Below, in pieces: positions 1-8,611 of a DNA stretch of 64,000 nt. Under the pieces are notes generated by a model that worked only from the letters and a program-made list of their open reading frames with translations, did not search any database and had not been told where the DNA came from. The DNA lies in the NCBI GenBank assembly GCA_903834925.1, contig CAILLA010000083.1, positions 1-64,000 on the forward strand, in the 5' to 3' direction. Each line of letters opens with the position of its first letter. The first letter of the stretch is position 1. The position numbers and the translations under genes are program-made. Source of the DNA: an uncultured Schlesneria sp. Lineage in GTDB: Bacteria; Planctomycetota; Planctomycetia; Planctomycetales; Planctomycetaceae.

Positions 1-29
1 CGCTGACCGGCCGACTCTGCCGGTCAGCG
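1..29. terminator. GC-rich stem-loop at window edge
   Basis: A perfect 10-bp stem (1-10 pairing with 20-29) encloses a 9-base loop. No T-run follows on the plus strand. It may be the terminator of a gene lying left of the window or one of the hairpin repeats common here. The rest of 30-320 shows no gene; it must hold the promoter and leader of the giant protein gene. Confidence 0.45.
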
Positions 30-320
30 TCGACTCGCGTGATGGGATTTCTGACAAATTCTAACCGGTTTCGAGGTGAGATCGTACCAACCACGAGGTT
101 TTCAACGTTTGCGAAAGATAGGTTAATTGGCGCGTTTTACGTGATTACACCAAAAGTGCATGACTTAACGGTTTTTCCCTCAACCGATCACCACGACTTT
201 TCCGAAAACTAGAGATAACCGCTAGAGGCGGAATAGCCGTCAGAGTCTGACATGCGCCGGGCTCGTCGGAAGAAGCGGTCAAATAGGGCAGGTTTTCGCA
301 GCAGGACGCTGGAGCAACCG

Positions 321-3300
321 ATGAATCTTTCAGTCAAACGGTGTCTATTGGGCTTGGTTGCCTGGGCAACCATGTTCGGAATCGCACGGGCTCAATTCAA
401 TGAGCCAGCCGGCACTGTGCAAATCGGCCAGCCCGCCATAAATGGTGGGACGGTCATTCCGCAAGGGCCGTCGTCGATTTCCGACTACGGTGCACAACCG
501 CTTCCGAGCGGAGCCGGATCACTTTACGGCCTGTCCAGCGTGGACCGCTTGTTCGCACCCCGGGTCAATATTGATTCGCGTGGTGGTGGACTTTACGGAT
601 ACCAGGCGGGCTATTCGAACATCGGTATCTTCGCGCCGTACAAGCTCGAAGAAAACGCCATCGTGTTCGTCCACGGGATGGGACTGATCACTTACGATGG
701 TCGCGGTGGTGCCACGGTGGGAACCGGTTGGCGTTACTGGATGGAAGGACTCGATCGAATCGTCGGGCTTTCCGCCTGGTTCGATTTTGACAACGGCCAT
801 GCACAGCCTTATCAGCAGGTTGGCCTGAGTTTTGAATCGCTTGGTCGTTACGTCGACTATCGCGTTAACGGTTATATTCCCGTCGGAAATGCCGACCATG
901 TGCTCTCGACCCAATTAACGCAGACGTCGTACCTCTTCGGGAGCGGAATTGGCCTGCTTCGCAACAACACTGTTGAGCAGTCCTACACAGGATTTGACGC
1001 CGAAACCGGTGGACCTGTTCCGCTTCTGGGTCGGTATGGTTTGAATGCTTATATCGGTGGATACTACTTCACGGGCAATGGCCAGAAGGGTGGCGACTTT
1101 ACCGGTGTGAGCGGACGATTGCTGTCCCAGATCAACGAAGATGTTTCGTTCGGCGTTCAAGTCACCGACGATCACGTGTTTGGCCTGAATACACAATTCC
1201 AGGTGTTTGTGAATCTGCCAAACGGCAAGCCTGGCCGTTGGTTCCGCAACCCACGCGTTCATGACCGGCTGGTTCAGAACGTCTTCCGTCAGAATCGCGT
1301 GATCGCGAAAACCAGCAGTTACACGACAACCGATATTGCCATCGATCCGAACACGCACCGACCCTATTTCGTGGCGAACATCAACCCGAATCTTGGGACC
1401 GGCGGCAACGGAATGGCGAACAGTCCATTCAACAGTATCGCTCAGTATGAAGCGATCCCGCTTGCCCAACGTCAACAATACGACGTGATTCTAGTCACAC
1501 CACGTACGGATGCGTCGAACACCAATCTTGATACATCAAAGACACTCGAATTGTTCAGCGGCCAGCGATTGTTGAGCACATCAATCGAACACAACTTTAC
1601 GACAGCCAATCTCGCTGGCGTCACGTTGCAGATGCCAGGATTTACCGGTGGTTCGGCACCGATGCTGTATAACAGCTCGGGAGGCGATGTCATCACTTTG
1701 GCTGGCGGAAACACGCTTGGGATGGAAGTCTCAGGATTCCAGATTACAGGAAGTGCAACCGGAAACGGCATCCGAGGCAACAATAACTTTGCGGTCAACA
1801 TCAACAACAACGAAATCCTGAAAGGATTGAATGGTGTTTACCTGACAAACCTTTCGGGAACGTTTACCCCTGCGGGTACCTATCCGACTGCAAAGATACC
1901 AGTTGGAACGGAAGCAATGTTCCTCAGCAACAACATCCACGACAACGTCAGCGATGGTATCAACGTCACCAATCACGGTTCACCACCGTTTGTCACTCCG
2001 CTTGACGTCCTCGTCCAGGGGAACACGTTCAACAAGAACGGTAATAATGGCTTGAAGTTGAATGCCGAAGCAGGTGCTTCAATCGGAGGCCTGATCGGCG
2101 TGGCTGCCACTTCGTCAACGACACCTGTTGACCCCACCAAAGCCAACACCTTCAGCAACAATGCTGCCAACGGCCTGGAATTAGACGCCAACGGTGGAAC
2201 ACTCAACTTCCAAACAGCGGCCTTTACGCCGCCTTCGACCGCAACACCGGCAGGAATGACGTTGGTTTATCCACAGACATTCGGAATTCTCAACAACGTC
2301 TTCACCGCGAATACGTTTGATGGTTTGCACATCTACACGACCAACAATTCGATCAGCACGTTCAACGTGGCGAATAACAATTTCGGACTGGCCTCGACGA
2401 CGGTCAACAATTCTGCGACCGGAAATAAGCAATACGGTCTTGGCCTGATTTCCGACAGTGGAACAACGGCGATCACAATCGGTGGCACACTGATTAAGAA
2501 TGCTGACGGTACCATCACGAACCCAGGTAACAACTTCAATTTCAATGCAGTGTCAGCAATCAACCTGAACGTTTCGGGAACGGCTGCACTGAGCTACGAC
2601 ATCAGTAACAACACGGTCTCAAATTCGGCTTCCGTCTCGATCCCCGCTCCGCACGATGCGTTTACGTTCTCCTTTAATGGGGTCAGCGGAACGGCTCCGT
2701 TCTCGATCACGAATGCTTCTGATCCCGGTGTGAATATTACCAGCGTGCTCTGGAATCTTGCTGGAACACCAGCAACGATTGCGGCGACGAATCAGGGCCT
2801 TCTGGGGACGGTCAACCCTGTCGTGCTTCAGCCGATCAATGATACGCTGTTAACTTCGCTTAACGGAAATAATGTCATCGCCGGTTCATCACCGCTGATC
2901 ATGTCGCTGCTCAATAAGCCTGCCACGAATGCCAACTCGGGATTGGCCGCGAACACACAACGGTTGCCAATGGGCTTCACTGGATTTGCACCAACAGATG
3001 TCTTTAACGCGACCGCCCGTTTCGAACAAAATGGTGGCAGTACGCCACTCACTTCGGCGGCAACGAACAGCTCGGTCCTGACCGTCACGTTCAGCAATGG
3101 ATTGACGGCAACCGGGAAGGTTAACCAGCCTTCTGCTACGAGTGAGGCTGTTGTAGCGTCAGGGAGCGTCTTCGGTTCATCGACACCTGGTACTGGAAAC
3201 GGCGTCGATGGGATTCACGTTATCGCTTCCGGAAACGCAACGGTTGGTACTTCAACCGGTAGTTCGGCAGCTCGGTCGTCGATCATCGACAGTAATACGG

Positions 3301-6026
3301 TCACAGGTTATGGCGGGTTCGGCATTCATGTCGAAACGGCAGGAAAAGCAACCGCTTCTAACATCATCATCGAGAACAACAAAGTCTCCTCGAACGGAAG
3401 CGGCGTTGTTGATGGTGTGGCAACATTCACAGGGGGCGGTATTGAGATCGCACGAAGCGATAGTTCAAGTTTGAACGCGATTCTCGCCAGCAATACTGTG
3501 ACGTCGAACTTCAACTACGGTGTTGTGTTGGCAGCGGCTGGAGATGCGACTGGCGGACTGACTGTCTATAGCCACGACAATACGATCACGAACAATGCCA
3601 ATAACGGATTGGAATTGTCGACCTCAGGTAACGCAATTCTTACCTACACAAGCAGCCATGACAGCTTCAGTGGGAACGGATCGGCGTCAGGGGAAAACTC
3701 TTCAACAACCGGGGGTGACAACATCTCGATCATCACCGGTGGAACATCCGTTAACAACATTACTTTGAACAATATCATCTCCGATGGTACGTCCGGGAAT
3801 GGAGTCAACTCCAACGGGATTGCAACGGGTAGCGGCCTGTCGGCAACGACCAATGATTCCAGCACGTTAAACCTTCTGATCCAAACCCTGCCGGACGCGA
3901 ACTTCACTGGAATGAGTTCGTTCGCGAACAACAAAGTGAACGGTATCGTGTTGAACAGCAACGGCACCTCGTACTTGCATGCGAGTATCTACGACACCGC
4001 AATGACCGGCAACGGCGTCAATGGTATTCAGTTCAACCGGACGTCAGCATCGCTGGTGCGTGCGAATATCGTGGATAGCTTAATGCAGGGCAATTCAGTG
4101 AACGGCCTGAACTTCCACGGTCTTGGCAGTGATCCGCAAGACCCGACGCAGCAATTCACGGGAACTCCGAACATCATCAACCTGGTTGGTGACTCGCTGA
4201 ACAACAACGGATTAAACGGGGTCGGCCAGGGTGCCCGACTTGACCTGCTCGGCGATTCGTTGTTGGTTCTCAATGCGAATAACACAACATTTGACGCGAA
4301 CGCCCAGAACGGCCTTCGAATCAGTCTCAGTCCTGGTGCCTCGTTCGGTTACGAACTTGGAAACCAGCGATCGGTTCTGGATAACGTCCAGATCAATAAC
4401 AACGGATCGAATGGTATCTTCTTGACCAGTACGATCACGCCAACAGACCCAACGACGAACAATCCTGTTCTCCCGTTTGATGCACCTTCGATTACCTACA
4501 TGCAGGTCAGTGCCAATACGGGAAACACAGAGATCAATAACAACGGTTTTGGTATCAACCCCACTGGCCTAAGTGGCATCCTGCTTCAATATCTCGGGGG
4601 TAATCATGACGTCCTGATCGAAGGCGACCTGGCTCATGCGACACCGATTTATGGGACTGTGATTCAGGGTAATAAAGGGGACGGTATCCTGATGCAGTCA
4701 GGAATCGAAGCTGTTGCGACAATGACCGTGGATCAAGTCCTGATCGGTGGACCTTTACCGACCGAATCCAACGGTGGCAACGGGATCAATTTCCAGACAT
4801 TGTCTCGTCTGATCATCGTCGACGGTGCCACGAGCACTCCTTGGCTGTTCAACGGAGCCGGGACGGCAACTTTGAATGTGGTCGATTCGACGATTCAAGG
4901 AAATACACTGAACGGTATCAACCTGTTCGGAAACGATTTCTCGAACGTGACGGCATTGTATGATGGCTCAGGAAATGGGACCGGTGACCCGTATGGCCTG
5001 TTGAACGCCAATATCACCCATTCGAATATCATCAACAACGGTCAATCAGGGATCAATATTCTGCTGCAAGGAAACTTTGGTTACTGGCGTCAACCTGGCT
5101 TCTTCCCAGTGACGGACGGCCCCAACAGCACGTTTAACATCTCCAACAACGTGATCAGTAACAACGGTGCCTTCGGTGTCAAAATGGAACTGAATGCGGG
5201 ATTTGCCCAAACGAACTGGGCCTCCCTATTCTTGGATAGCAACGCCGCGGTCCCTGGCCCGATTCCGTTTAATCCAGACGACGTTCAACCCGTCCCTGGC
5301 ACGAATGAGGGATATGCAGCTCCGATTCGAGATGCGACCGGATTTAACGACTTGTTGAGTAACTACCTGTGGCTGTCGACTCAAGACAATGCAGCACTGA
5401 ACCTGTCCAACAACTTTATCCAATACAACGGAACCGCAGGTAACTTGAGAGCGGCTGACGGAGTCTACATTCGAGTCAGCACGGAATCGTACCTGGCCGC
5501 AGACATCCAGGGAAATACGGTCTCGGGTAACGTCGCCAATGACCTTCATATCGAATCGTTTGTGCAATACGATCCGCATACCGGCAGAACCTGGGCACCG
5601 CAACCGAGTATTCGGCAGACGCCTCCAGCTTTTAGCACCGTCTTCTGGGACTACACCGCACAAATGGATCTGCGTCTGATTGGCAACAAGGGTAACACGG
5701 TCAACATTCAGGACCCAACTGTCAATTTTGCAGGTCAGTTCCAAGGAAACTCGACGCCAAACGGAGCGATGCTGCCAGCGGAATCACTCAAGGATAACTT
5801 CAGTTACGCTAACCCGACCGCTCGTCTGGTTCAGTTGTTCCAGGTTGATAACGGAGCTGGACTCGATACTTCCAACAATTTCCAACAGAACGGGACAACA
5901 CAGAATCTGTTCAACGCCTTCTACAATGCGGACTTCAACTTGCGGACGGCCACCGACCCGCTCTTCCCGAACCCGCTGTTCCCACAAGACTACCTCCAAA
6001 ACCCTGGCAATCCATTCCTGCCATGA
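321..6026 (+). CDS. Giant inverse-autotransporter-like surface protein with beta-helix passenger
   Basis: The frame is open from 252, but the ATG at 321 is preferred: GGAG lies 6 bases upstream, and it begins a clean signal peptide (MNLSVKRCLLGLVAWATM..ARA). That gives 1901 residues. Residues about 75-315 resemble the outer-membrane beta-domain of inverse autotransporters (intimin/invasin type), with alternating aromatic and glycine strands such as VGLSAWFDFDNG and YVDYRVNGYIPVG. The remaining ~1550 residues are Asn/Gly/Ser/Thr-rich with dozens of PbH1-like turns (NNNGxxGI, NTVTSNxxxGV), typical of right-handed parallel beta-helices. Inference: the barrel sits in the outer membrane and displays the helix outside as an adhesin or carbohydrate-binding surface. 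No catalytic residues were recognised. A hairpin terminator follows the stop. Confidence 0.9.
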   Translation: MNLSVKRCLLGLVAWATMFGIARAQFNEPAGTVQIGQPAINGGTVIPQGPSSISDYGAQPLPSGAGSLYGLSSVDRLFAPRVNIDSRGGGLYGYQAGYSNIGIFAPYKLEENAIVFVHGMGLITYDGRGGATVGTGWRYWMEGLDRIVGLSAWFDFDNGHAQPYQQVGLSFESLGRYVDYRVNGYIPVGNADHVLSTQLTQTSYLFGSGIGLLRNNTVEQSYTGFDAETGGPVPLLGRYGLNAYIGGYYFTGNGQKGGDFTGVSGRLLSQINEDVSFGVQVTDDHVFGLNTQFQVFVNLPNGKPGRWFRNPRVHDRLVQNVFRQNRVIAKTSSYTTTDIAIDPNTHRPYFVANINPNLGTGGNGMANSPFNSIAQYEAIPLAQRQQYDVILVTPRTDASNTNLDTSKTLELFSGQRLLSTSIEHNFTTANLAGVTLQMPGFTGGSAPMLYNSSGGDVITLAGGNTLGMEVSGFQITGSATGNGIRGNNNFAVNINNNEILKGLNGVYLTNLSGTFTPAGTYPTAKIPVGTEAMFLSNNIHDNVSDGINVTNHGSPPFVTPLDVLVQGNTFNKNGNNGLKLNAEAGASIGGLIGVAATSSTTPVDPTKANTFSNNAANGLELDANGGTLNFQTAAFTPPSTATPAGMTLVYPQTFGILNNVFTANTFDGLHIYTTNNSISTFNVANNNFGLASTTVNNSATGNKQYGLGLISDSGTTAITIGGTLIKNADGTITNPGNNFNFNAVSAINLNVSGTAALSYDISNNTVSNSASVSIPAPHDAFTFSFNGVSGTAPFSITNASDPGVNITSVLWNLAGTPATIAATNQGLLGTVNPVVLQPINDTLLTSLNGNNVIAGSSPLIMSLLNKPATNANSGLAANTQRLPMGFTGFAPTDVFNATARFEQNGGSTPLTSAATNSSVLTVTFSNGLTATGKVNQPSATSEAVVASGSVFGSSTPGTGNGVDGIHVIASGNATVGTSTGSSAARSSIIDSNTVTGYGGFGIHVETAGKATASNIIIENNKVSSNGSGVVDGVATFTGGGIEIARSDSSSLNAILASNTVTSNFNYGVVLAAAGDATGGLTVYSHDNTITNNANNGLELSTSGNAILTYTSSHDSFSGNGSASGENSSTTGGDNISIITGGTSVNNITLNNIISDGTSGNGVNSNGIATGSGLSATTNDSSTLNLLIQTLPDANFTGMSSFANNKVNGIVLNSNGTSYLHASIYDTAMTGNGVNGIQFNRTSASLVRANIVDSLMQGNSVNGLNFHGLGSDPQDPTQQFTGTPNIINLVGDSLNNNGLNGVGQGARLDLLGDSLLVLNANNTTFDANAQNGLRISLSPGASFGYELGNQRSVLDNVQINNNGSNGIFLTSTITPTDPTTNNPVLPFDAPSITYMQVSANTGNTEINNNGFGINPTGLSGILLQYLGGNHDVLIEGDLAHATPIYGTVIQGNKGDGILMQSGIEAVATMTVDQVLIGGPLPTESNGGNGINFQTLSRLIIVDGATSTPWLFNGAGTATLNVVDSTIQGNTLNGINLFGNDFSNVTALYDGSGNGTGDPYGLLNANITHSNIINNGQSGINILLQGNFGYWRQPGFFPVTDGPNSTFNISNNVISNNGAFGVKMELNAGFAQTNWASLFLDSNAAVPGPIPFNPDDVQPVPGTNEGYAAPIRDATGFNDLLSNYLWLSTQDNAALNLSNNFIQYNGTAGNLRAADGVYIRVSTESYLAADIQGNTVSGNVANDLHIESFVQYDPHTGRTWAPQPSIRQTPPAFSTVFWDYTAQMDLRLIGNKGNTVNIQDPTVNFAGQFQGNSTPNGAMLPAESLKDNFSYANPTARLVQLFQVDNGAGLDTSNNFQQNGTTQNLFNAFYNADFNLRTATDPLFPNPLFPQDYLQNPGNPFLP

Positions 6027-6055
6027 TCGGATGATGTGGGCCTGATTCCTTCCGC

Positions 6056-6086
6056 AAGAGCCGTCCTCAGTTTGGGGACGGCTCTT
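6056..6086 (+). terminator. Hairpin terminator after the giant surface protein
   Basis: An 11-bp perfect stem (AAGAGCCGTCC at 6056-6066, partner at 6076-6086) with a 9-base loop lies 30 bases past the stop of the giant gene. The T-run after it is weak, but position and symmetry fit an intrinsic terminator. Confidence 0.75.
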
Positions 6087-6169
6087 TACTTCATTCCACT
6101 CAAATCTGCGATGTATCATGGATTCGTAACCGAACGATATGGTATTCCTAATCTCCAAAGAGGAACTTC

Positions 6170-7747
6170 ATGTCATCGGGCGATCAACCACAACCAGACG
6201 GCCGTAAGCCGGAATCGACGGGAACCAGGCCTGTTTCCAAGGGGCGATCGAGGAAAACACGTACGTTTGTTTCCGTCGACATTGGTACGGCTGAAAATCG
6301 AATACCGAACCGAACATGGTTCGAAAAGGTCCGACAGTGGGCGAAAACGGGTGGAAAAGGGCTGGCCGTCAGCCTGTTGGTCCATGCCATCGCCTTGTTG
6401 ATTCTCGGCCTGTTTGTCCTTCAGGCCCGACAGCGAAATGATGTCGACACACTCATTCTCACCTGGTCTGAACCAGGGGTATTGGTCCAGCCAGCGACAT
6501 CAAAATCGCGACGAACTGTCTCGACACCGGTTGATGTCGCATCAATCGCAGGTAGCATCCCTGCAGAAGAAAACTCTTCACCCAACCCAGGCACCGACGT
6601 GACACCTGGGCCGTTGGGTGTTGTTCCCGTCGGCGTTGGCGGAGCCTTGGCCGGGCGAAACCAACGGATGCGCAGCGCCAGTCTCGAGCAACTCGGGGGA
6701 TCATCAGACTCTGAACGAGCAATCAAGGCAGGACTCGGCTGGCTCGCACGACACCAGACGAGTGACGGGCATTGGGAATTGCATCAGGGATACCCGGACG
6801 CGGGACGGTCTTATGTCAAAACCGATACCGGAGCGACCGCACTGGCCCTGCTGGCGTTTCTAGGGCATGGCGACACTCACATAGCGGGCGAGCACCAGCA
6901 GGTAGTAGAAAAGGGGCTGAAATGGCTGCGGACAATCCAGGATCCTGTGACAGGTGATTTGCATGATCAACGCCAGGAACAAGGCCGTAATGCCGCTTTT
7001 TATGCTCATTCCATGGCAACGATAGTACTCTGTGAAGCATTGGCCATGACGCATGACGACCAGCTGCGACCAACGGCCGAGATGGCCGTGAAGTACCTGA
7101 TCGACTCACAACATCCTGACATGGGTGGCTGGAAGTACCGGCCATTAACTCAACGAGTCATGTCTGGCGATATCTCGGTTACAGCGTGGGCTTTGATGGC
7201 ACTCCATTCTGCTCGAATCGCAGAGATTTCGGTTCCGCCCGAAGAGTTTCAGAGGTGTTCCGGTTTTCTCGATCGCGTCCAGGAACAGGGTGGTGCCCGT
7301 TACAAGTACGAGCCCAACGAGCCCGAGTCTCGCGTGACGGCGGCAAGGACCGCGATCGGATTGCTTTGTCGTCAATGGCTCGGCTGGCCCAAGACTCATC
7401 CACCGCTGGTTGATGGAGTCCGTTTCCTGATGGAAGACCACAATCGCCCACAGTGGTCTGCCGGAAGACGCAACGTGGTTGAGTGGTACTACGTCAGTCA
7501 AGTCGTCCACAACATGGGTGGTGACGACTGGAAGCTTTGGAGTACCGCGATCTTGGATGCCGTGGTGAGAAACCAAGTCTCAGCGGGGAGTTCCAAACCA
7601 GGCCAGGATGTCCGTGGTTCATGGAGTCCCCGGCCTGAGGGCGAAGGGGAAGAATACGCAGATAAGGCAGGTCGGTTGTATCTCACTGCAATGTGCGTCT
7701 TGATTCTCGAAACGCCCTATCGGCATCGTCCGATCTACGAAGAATGA
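6170..7747 (+). CDS. Membrane-anchored prenyltransferase/squalene-oxidase repeat protein
   Basis: 525 residues; the ATG follows an AGAGGAA ribosome-binding site. After a basic, disordered N-terminus (about 1-58) there is one transmembrane segment (about 62-84, GLAVSLLVHAIALLILGLFV). A Pro/Ser/Gly linker follows, then an alpha/alpha-toroid domain (about 175-520) of the terpene cyclase/prenyltransferase fold, with repeats such as AIKAGLGWLARHQTSDGHW and MGGWKYRP. The DxDD motif of squalene-hopene cyclase was not seen, so cyclase activity is not supported. Planctomycetes carry many such anchored proteins of unknown role. It ends 9 bp from the convergent receiver gene. Confidence 0.85.
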   Translation: MSSGDQPQPDGRKPESTGTRPVSKGRSRKTRTFVSVDIGTAENRIPNRTWFEKVRQWAKTGGKGLAVSLLVHAIALLILGLFVLQARQRNDVDTLILTWSEPGVLVQPATSKSRRTVSTPVDVASIAGSIPAEENSSPNPGTDVTPGPLGVVPVGVGGALAGRNQRMRSASLEQLGGSSDSERAIKAGLGWLARHQTSDGHWELHQGYPDAGRSYVKTDTGATALALLAFLGHGDTHIAGEHQQVVEKGLKWLRTIQDPVTGDLHDQRQEQGRNAAFYAHSMATIVLCEALAMTHDDQLRPTAEMAVKYLIDSQHPDMGGWKYRPLTQRVMSGDISVTAWALMALHSARIAEISVPPEEFQRCSGFLDRVQEQGGARYKYEPNEPESRVTAARTAIGLLCRQWLGWPKTHPPLVDGVRFLMEDHNRPQWSAGRRNVVEWYYVSQVVHNMGGDDWKLWSTAILDAVVRNQVSAGSSKPGQDVRGSWSPRPEGEGEEYADKAGRLYLTAMCVLILETPYRHRPIYEE

Positions 7748-7756
7748 CAGCATTTG

Positions 7757-8152
7757 TCATACTGCAGCCACGAGGCTCTCGACTGTTTCGTTGGCAAAGC
7801 TCAATACAGTTGAGGGATCAATCGGCTTCACAAAAATCCGTGAAACTCCATGTCGAAAGACCAGCGAGTCGGCGTTCGTTTTCGAATTTGGGGTACAACA
7901 GATGGCGATTGGTGTTTCGGTCAGGCGAAGGTCCTCGCGGACATGTCGACAAAACTCCGCTCCGCTCATCACCGGCAGTTCGAGACTCGCAATAATCAAA
8001 TCGAATCGTTGTCTTGCGGCCAATATCGCCGCTTGATCGCCATCGTGAGCCACATATACCGAATACCCGGCTCGTTCCATGTGAAGTCGCAACGCCTGCG
8101 CAATCGCTCGATTGTTTTCGGCAATCAGTATCGAACGGGGTCTCTTTTGCAT
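7757..8152 (-). CDS. Stand-alone degenerate receiver (CheY-like) domain
   Basis: 131 residues covering one receiver domain and no output domain. The fold is recognisable: SILIAENN at strand 1, a hydrophobic strand 3 ending before LELPVMSG, Thr87 and Lys109 (FVKPID). The residue where the phospho-accepting Asp should be is Ser56 (FDLIIASLELP), and the acidic pair is reduced to Glu12-Asn13. Phosphorylation in the usual way is therefore unlikely; it probably acts by protein contact. It lies divergent to the kdp operon, with 274 bp between them, and convergent with the preceding gene. Whether it has anything to do with KdpD is unknown. Confidence 0.85.
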   Translation of the reverse strand: MQKRPRSILIAENNRAIAQALRLHMERAGYSVYVAHDGDQAAILAARQRFDLIIASLELPVMSGAEFCRHVREDLRLTETPIAICCTPNSKTNADSLVFRHGVSRIFVKPIDPSTVLSFANETVESLVAAV

Positions 8153-8305
8153 GAATGACTTTCCGTATCAGCAGGTGCTCGGAATCTTAATCTCGACCAA
8201 ATTCTGTTTGATGGTCGTTCGAATCCGACTTCGTTTCCCAAACTCAGATTAACAGCGAATCGCACCTGATTCTTTCGTCAATTTGGCAACCGACGTTGAG
8301 TCGAA

Positions 8306-8337
8306 GTTCCGTTCTTTACGTTTTCTTTATGCGGAAC
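8306..8337. promoter_or_regulatory. Possible operator upstream of the kdp operon
   Basis: Inverted arms GTTCCG (8306-8311) and CGGAAC (8332-8337) flank a T-rich core with two similar hexamers, TTTACG and TTTATG, about 90 bp upstream of the first small ORF of the kdp operon. T-rich half-sites occur in the E. coli KdpE site, but this match is loose and the role is a guess. Confidence 0.25.
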
Positions 8338-8426
8338 GGCAAACTTCTTACCCCCATTTTATATCACTCGGGATACCATCTCTTCGTTGCAAGTTTTGGA
8401 ACGAGTCTGAATGACGAGGTGCGGCA

Positions 8427-8507
8427 ATGGATCTTGTGTTTTTGGCGACGGTTGTCGGCTTTTTTCTCATCAGTGGTCTGCTCGTGATGGGATGTCGCCA
8501 CCTTTAA
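8427..8507 (+). CDS. 26-residue single-TM protein upstream of kdpF
   Basis: A 26-codon frame, [20 protein letters not shown] followed by MGCRHL. It is one hydrophobic helix with a positive C-terminal end. It sits 8 bp before kdpF with an AAGGAAG ribosome-binding site in between. Similar tiny hydrophobic ORFs starting MD(I/L)LF occur at this place in other kdp operons, from memory of the family. It could be an accessory peptide of the Kdp complex or a translational leader. It is easily missed by gene callers. Confidence 0.55.
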   Translation: MDLVFLATVVGFFLISGLLVMGCRHL

Positions 8508-8515
8508 AGGAAGAA

Positions 8516-8611
8516 ATGATGGACGTAATGCAGTTGTTAGCGGCGGTTCTCGCAGGTGGACTTTTTGTCTATCTGCTCTTTGCCATGCTTTGTCCGGAAA
8601 GGTTCTCATGA
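8516..8611 (+). CDS. kdpF: KdpF, small subunit of the potassium-transporting ATPase
   Basis: 31 residues ([20 protein letters not shown] then [11 protein letters not shown]), one transmembrane helix. KdpF is a roughly 30-residue peptide that stabilises the KdpFABC complex in the inner membrane; the ending PERF is typical of it. The stop overlaps the kdpA start (ATGA at 8608-8611), showing translational coupling. The second ATG at 8519 is an equally good start. Confidence 0.85.
   Translation: MMDVMQLLAAVLAGGLFVYLLFAMLCPERFS

Noticed and set aside
5226-5744. 172-codon minus-strand frame
   Set aside because: It is antisense to the beta-helix gene and has no recognisable sequence.
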